NCBI GenBank assembly: GCA_014529385.2
Contig: CM043959.1
Span: forward strand, 50,548,753-50,612,752
From: Adiantum capillus-veneris
Lineage: Eukaryota; Streptophyta; Polypodiopsida; Polypodiales; Pteridaceae
DNA length: 64,000 nt
Direction of reading: 5' to 3'
The position numbers were made by a program, and so were the translations under genes. The notes under the pieces are model-generated. The model was not told the origin of the DNA and searched no databases. It worked only from the letters and a program-made list of their open reading frames with translations. Below, piece after piece: positions 59,368 through 64,000 of the stretch (the stretch's first letter is position 1; every line of letters begins with the position of its first letter).

Positions 59368-60642
59368 CTAGTCGTCAAAGGGATTGACACGCAATGGCAT
59401 GTCACTCTCATCATCAATATCTAAAGAGGTGGACGCCTTCTCTCTGCCCCGCTTTCTAGGGAGAAGCAATGGTAATACATATCCTGAAATCAATGGCTCA
59501 TCAATGTCGACTGCAACACATGCTCGTCCTGAAGCCAAGCAAGCTGCTAGTACAGGGGCTATGGGACATCCACGCTCCAAACAAATACCTCCTCGTCGAC
59601 AAAGTAGCTCAACAAAACATGCAATGAAAGAATGGCTCCGTTGCAGTCCTCCTCGCAATGTCTCTCCTGATAATGATCTAGCCTGAGAGAGCTCCGGAAG
59701 GTGATGCACCATAAGAGAATCCGAAGAGTGCATACCAAGACGGGAGAACAAGGCAGCGCTTTCGGATACAAAGCAAGGTGGACGCATACCCACTCTGTGA
59801 ATCATAAATAGCATAGAGCAATTACACTACAAAACAAGACACACGATTAGAGCAAACAACAAGACAAAGTGCTGAAATATTGATGTAAAAACAAATGTAT
59901 CACCTCCACGCGACCACCAAAACTCTCCACATAACCATATGCTCCATGATGGAGCACTACAATGCATCGATGAACCACCATCCCCGAAGCACGAGAAAAT
60001 CTCTCCACCCAGCCAATGGCCTCTCCTGTTATTTTAACTAAATATCAATAATAAATACCACAAATATTTCAATTTTTTTCCATGAATATAAACAAGGTAG
60101 ACCTGCCAAAGAAACCATGATCAACAGCCATCCAGAATCCGCCAATGTCGAGAATGCCAAATGAACGCCAACACGTACATGATGCTCAGTTAAAATGTCC
60201 CAACGAGGTGAAGTAGAGGAGCCTGAGAGGGACCCACCAAATGGAAGATCTAAGAAAATCAAATCTGCAGCCCATGAAACTGATTTTGTGCCGCAAGTAT
60301 ACAAGATAGAGTCAGAGCATGCCCGCACAAGATGCTCGTGTACAGGGACCCATGCAGCAATGGCAATGTAGTCCCCAACAATAGCCATGCATCGAGTATC
60401 CATAGAACTAGAGAGACAATGAGATGGAGACTCCATAATATAAACAAAAGAGATACTCCTTCGAGCCACGATCCTGCCAAGAGCAACTGAGACATTACAG
60501 TGAGGTTTAATAATCCATGCATCAACCACATGGAAGGAAAGCATTAACAAATGTTTTTGTAGTTTACCTGGAGGTGCCTCCACCTCCTCGTCAATGATCT
60601 GATCCACAACCCTCTCCTTTTCCTTTTGTGAGTTGCGCATTG
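59368..60642 (-). other. Methyltransferase catalytic region (exons 8-10)
   Basis: Exon 8: CMAIVGDYIAIAAW... then SWAADLIFLDLPFGG (motif IV position), PRWDILTEHHVRVGVHLAF, and DSGWLLIMVSLAG. Exon 9: WVERFSRASGMVVHRCIVVL. Exon 10: SGETLRGGLQRSHSFIACFV, then RRGGICLERGCPIAPVLAAC (motif I position), then GRACVAVDIDE (motif II position). A Lys/Arg-rich, then acidic tail ends PLRVNPFDD. The reading is continuous across the two introns with matching phases (1 and 0). Confidence 0.65.
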
Positions 60643-63600
60643 CTAAAATAGATAACTTCAAATCAGAGCATTGTAACTTTTAGATAGGTAAATATAAGAA
60701 TGATCAAACATACCTGCATGACTTTCTTCTGCTATGTCTACTAGAGGAACCTTCATCACAACATCCTTCGATATCATCTCTTGTAGCTCTCTTTCACATC
60801 CAAGAACATGGCCCTTCTCCATATCTATCCACCATGGACAATTATCGATCTCCCAAGGAGTCAATGTGTGCATAAGAGGGATACATATATGTCTTGGATA
60901 CTACTAATCCATGTCTATCCAGGCTTCCTGCCACCTCTATTGGAAATAGATAGGCCTTGCCTCAAATTTAATTTATTCAAAAGAATGCAAGAGTGGCAGT
61001 CATGCTGCAAAGTACCCCGCCTGGCACATCCAAAAGACCTGACACAATCTTCTGAAAACCTGACCAAAAAACCCTCTCTACAAGCCACTACAATCCCAAA
61101 TAAAAAAGGAGACAAAGTTAGACTTATATATAAAAGCATAAGCCTTCATCATTCAAATAGAATGCAAACAGAATGCAAAGGTGCCACACCCGCCTCAAAG
61201 GGCCCCCCAAAGCACATCCAAAAATCTTCTGAAAAACCTGAGCCAAAAAAAAAACCCCTCTCTCGAAGCAGCAGCATCCCCCCCAAAAAAAAGAAGAAAA
61301 AAAGACTTTATATATAAAGGCATGATATATTTAGTACTTTTAATCTTAGCTATACTTACATGCGAAAGACGTGATCTCCCTTTTTCAGACCATATGCACT
61401 CCTTGTAATCTTGTCTGCTTCCAATAATGAAACCCAATGAATCTTGTTTTGCACAGGGGCATCTTGAAGTGCTATTAAGTTCAGCTTCTCCAACGTAGCC
61501 CAACTATCAAGACCCCATTTCAAAGACAAAACTCTTGCTAGCCAATCCGTCCCAAGATTGGGATCAACAATGTTAAGAAACTAAAAAATTTAATATTACA
61601 TATGACATGTATAACTTTTTGCACATTTTTCTCAAGAGAATGCCGTGAATTCATGTTATCTACATACCTTTCATATTCGATCCTGATATTTGTGAGTAAT
61701 CTACTCACAAATTCTCTCTTCTTCTTTCTGATGCTCTTCCGCAGACAAGCTTTGTTTTGATAAGAGCAACTCGCTTTTCTTTTTCTTTTGTCATGAATCT
61801 AAAATTAAATATACATTAACAAGATTCGAAATCATGCATTTAAATGAGAGTAAAAATCATTTAGTCTGACACATACGTCATAGACCAATCTGCCAAGGTA
61901 CCGTAGCGTAAGTGGATACCAAGGCTCTGTACCTTTGGAATTCTTCTTCCGTACAGCGGCAATAAGTTTTTGATCTCTATTTGGAAAACCCTTTAGATAC
62001 ATTTTATGGTTCGCTGTACAAATATGTGTCGTATTGACAATCTCATCACGAAGATGAGTGACAACAAGAGCATGAGTGTTCATGCTTCATTGAAAGACCA
62101 AAGAACCATTTGATACTCACATTCAAGTGTTAGCAAAGGTAGAAGAAACATCAACACTTACAAGTTCATTCGTTGTAGCCTGCTTAGCAAGGCAATCTCT
62201 AGCACCTTAGTGGGATCTATAATGGTGCATAGGACTCGACAGCGTTTCTCCTTTGAAGTGGAGAACTTCTCTTTTATCGCTTCCCTCCAAGCCATGGTGC
62301 GATGATTCCCTTCCCAAACATAGAACATGTGATTTGTGAGATCTTGAAACTTTCTTTGTTTTTTTAACTCGGCTTCAAATTCTTCATTGATTTCATTCTA
62401 AAGAGGATCCCATGTAGCCTTTATCTCATTTAGAACATTCACAAAGTCAAACTTCAAACAACATTCATAGCACGTGGACATCAATACAAAAATGAAAAGT
62501 GTGAACACATACCATTCACAAAACTCTCCTCTCTTTTGCATGTTACCAAAGAGACAATGAATGCTCCTTTCTCTGGCATATAACCTTCTTTTTCAAAGGC
62601 TGCCTTCAATCCACTGAGATCATCTCTCAAACTTCTCACTCTCGCATATGGAATCAATCTACATAAAGGAATGGAGGGACAATCGAAGCAACTAAAAACA
62701 CGTGTGATTTCAAGAATGTCTGCACCTCTATGCATAAAGATATTTTTCTCATCTTCCATCTTAGACGCTGCAGTAACCTCATCCATTATCTCCCATGCAA
62801 CAATCTGTAAACCATTCTCCTCGGGGGCTAAAGTATCATCAACTTCATGTAGAGAGCTTTGTCCCATTTCCATGGAAAGAACCTCCTCACCTTGTGTCTC
62901 AATTTCCTCTATCATGTCGGTAGCTGAGACTGAAGATACTTGATCACTAGCATCTACCTGGCCATAAAGAGAAGCATTGTTACTCCTTCCCCTTCGTGAT
63001 CTTCCACGCGGTTTCGGGTTGTTTCAACATCAACAAAAACAATGGAGACAATAATTTTACAAAAGAGTCAAATTATATATGGCACCATATTGAAATAAAA
63101 CACAATAGAAATCTTTAAAAAAATTGGACATAGCTACCTTTGTACATAGAGCATTATTTCAATTAATACTATAGCCCATAATGGCTTCTCACTTGAAAAA
63201 AAATTTTCTTTAAAATTCTTTCATAAACATAATTTATGAAGCAACACATTAAGCAACAAATTTAGTACAAATATCATAAGACAATGCATATGTAAATAAA
63301 GTAAATGGTTTATATGCGTGTTGGCTATTGTTTTATTTTTCAGAAAGATAGTACTCACGCACATATACTAGTAGTCATCATAGTGTATACATCCTCTTCA
63401 CATTTGTGAGACAAGTACTAGTTATAGTAAAAGATCAACTATTGTTTCCATGCCAAGTAGAGTGTTTCTATGCCATCAAAAAGATGTAATTATTCAAGTG
63501 CTTAAATATGCAAACAAGGCCTTGAGAGTTTGTGATGATCCATGCCATATAATTTGCCAAACATCACAAACCAACGAAGATCCACCTTTTTACAATGGAT

Positions 63601-63980
63601 TGTTTATAGTATCTAGGCCCCTCGTAATGCATAGAAAATGTGGTATTTAAAATGGGTAGCATTTGAACAAATGTATCACAAAAACGTGCTAACAAACTAC
63701 CTAATTAGCCGTGGTCTCCATACATCAAATGCATGCAGAGGTCATACTGCATGCTGTAGAACCAACTGATATTAAATTGAGCAATATCCCCATTCAAAGC
63801 CAAGCTAATATAGAAGGGAAATGTTAAGCTAAGTTCAGGATGCATTAAGCTCGGAGTTTATTCATCACTTTCAAAGCAAAGAATCACAAAATTTTAAAGA
63901 CCAAAGTTTGCATTGAGCATCATTGAGTACCTTGTAGGTGGACAACCCCTTCGAGTCAACCCGGAGTTTCGACCAGCCAT
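59368..63980 (-). CDS. ParB-like / beta-class DNA amino-methyltransferase gene, ten exons
   Basis: Proposed exons (minus order): 63931-63980, 62520-63000, 62162-62451, 61877-62084, 61668-61798, 61360-61580, 60714-60892, 60103-60642, 59904-60025, 59368-59826. About 890 codons. The start ATG at 63978-63980 gives MAGRNSGLTRRGC. All introns are GT-AG and phases agree at eight of nine junctions; exon 5 to 6 is off by one, and one in-frame interruption lies in exon 3. The N-terminus is basic (SRRGRS), then acidic. Exons 2-3 look like ParB (RVRSLRDDLSGL...EGYMPEKG; then WEGNHRTMAWREA). Exon 8 has the motif IV-like ADLIFLDLPFGG. Exon 10 has the SAM-site-like LERGCPIAPVLAACLASGR..CVAVDID. This order, catalytic motif before SAM motif, is the beta class of N4-cytosine/N6-adenine methyltransferases. 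DLPF instead of [DNS]PP[YF] and a weak SAM loop make activity doubtful. Expression is unknown; it may be decaying. Confidence 0.6.
60960..61325. repeat. Tandem duplication inside an intron of the methyltransferase gene
   Basis: Two copies of about 180 bp (about 60960-61142 and 61150-61325) share GCACATCCAAAA.A, CTTCTGAAAA.CCTGA, an A run, CCCTCTCT, and TTATATATAAA.GCAT. They lie in the intron between exons 6 and 7. The shadow frames over them on both strands are not genes. Confidence 0.8.
62162..63000 (-). other. ParB-like region of the methyltransferase gene (exons 2-3)
   Basis: RLIPYARVRSLRDDLSGLKA, then EGYMPEKGAFIVSL, resembles the first ParB box (R..L..L..S....G...P). About 75 codons later, FYVWEGNHRTMAWREAI resembles the DGNHR..A box. 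In phages and bacteria a ParB-fold domain is often fused to or beside a DNA methyltransferase. The assignment rests on motif reading only. Confidence 0.5.
63105..63200 (+). repeat. Partial copy of the 245-bp repeat in intron 1
   Basis: TTAAAAAAATTGGACATAG followed by CTTTGTACAT and GCATTATTTCA matches part of the tandem units at 57990-58995 in the same orientation. The remainder of intron 1 (63001-63930) shows nothing else supported. Confidence 0.6.
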
Positions 63981-64000
63981 TGTCAATCCGTGTTCTAAAT

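Noticed and set aside
60259-60531. 90-codon hydrophobic minus frame as a membrane protein
   Set aside because: It is an alternative frame of exon 8, whose own frame carries the methyltransferase motifs and matching intron phases.
60808-61408. Plus-strand frames of 75-169 codons ending in Lys/Pro-rich runs
   Set aside because: They run antisense through an intron and its tandem duplication in the methyltransferase gene; the Lys and Pro runs come from A and C homopolymers.
1-64000. CRISPR array, tRNA or rRNA genes
   Set aside because: The repeats seen are simple repeats, LTRs or palindromes without regular spacers, and no cloverleaf or rRNA core sequence was recognised.

Overview
This 64 kb window looks like nuclear DNA of a land plant with a large, repeat-rich genome. 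The evidence is nested Ty3/gypsy elements of plant lineages (chromoviruses and Tat/Athila-like elements with an extra archaeal-type RNase H), Ty1/copia pieces, initiator-Met and Asp-like tRNA primer sites, GT-AG introns and long C/CT/GA/GT simple repeats. Gene density is extremely low. A gymnosperm, fern or lycophyte would fit, but the sequence alone does not decide this. No rRNA or tRNA gene and no CRISPR array was seen.

Layout. 0-8.2 kb: simple repeats, a fragment of an unidentified dispersed gene family (about 1.56-2.0 kb, minus) and a small gag-only copia-like LTR element (3.6-6.5 kb). 8.2-25.1 kb: a Tat/Athila-like element (LTR, Asp-type primer site, gag, protease). Its leader carries eight copies of a 20-bp palindrome and is split by a chromovirus (10.1-17.5 kb). 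Three more copies of the outer element's LTR, one of them inverted, follow. 25-47 kb: a graveyard of gypsy and copia fragments in both orientations. It includes a Tat element (36.7-42.4 kb) hit by a 1-kb foldback element and carrying a separate 205-bp inverted duplication. 47-54.7 kb: another chromovirus, with a 1.3-kb DNA transposon in its integrase. The ends of that transposon (TTAA duplication, CACTAGG inverted repeats) look piggyBac-like. 54.7-59.3 kb: a partial Tat LTR, a second copy of the unidentified gene family, and a roughly 245-bp tandem repeat.

59.4-64.0 kb, minus strand: the most interesting locus. It is a ten-exon gene that appears to encode a ParB-like N-terminal region joined to a beta-class DNA amino-methyltransferase (catalytic motif first, SAM-binding motif C-terminal). 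That architecture is familiar from phages and bacteria, yet here it is split by GT-AG introns whose phases agree at eight of nine junctions. It has one in-frame interruption, one phase mismatch and altered catalytic motifs, so it may be a decaying copy or a diverged family member.

The retroelements do not work together. They are layered insertions. From the nesting, the Tat elements are older than the chromovirus inside one of them, and the foldback and piggyBac-like insertions are younger than their hosts.
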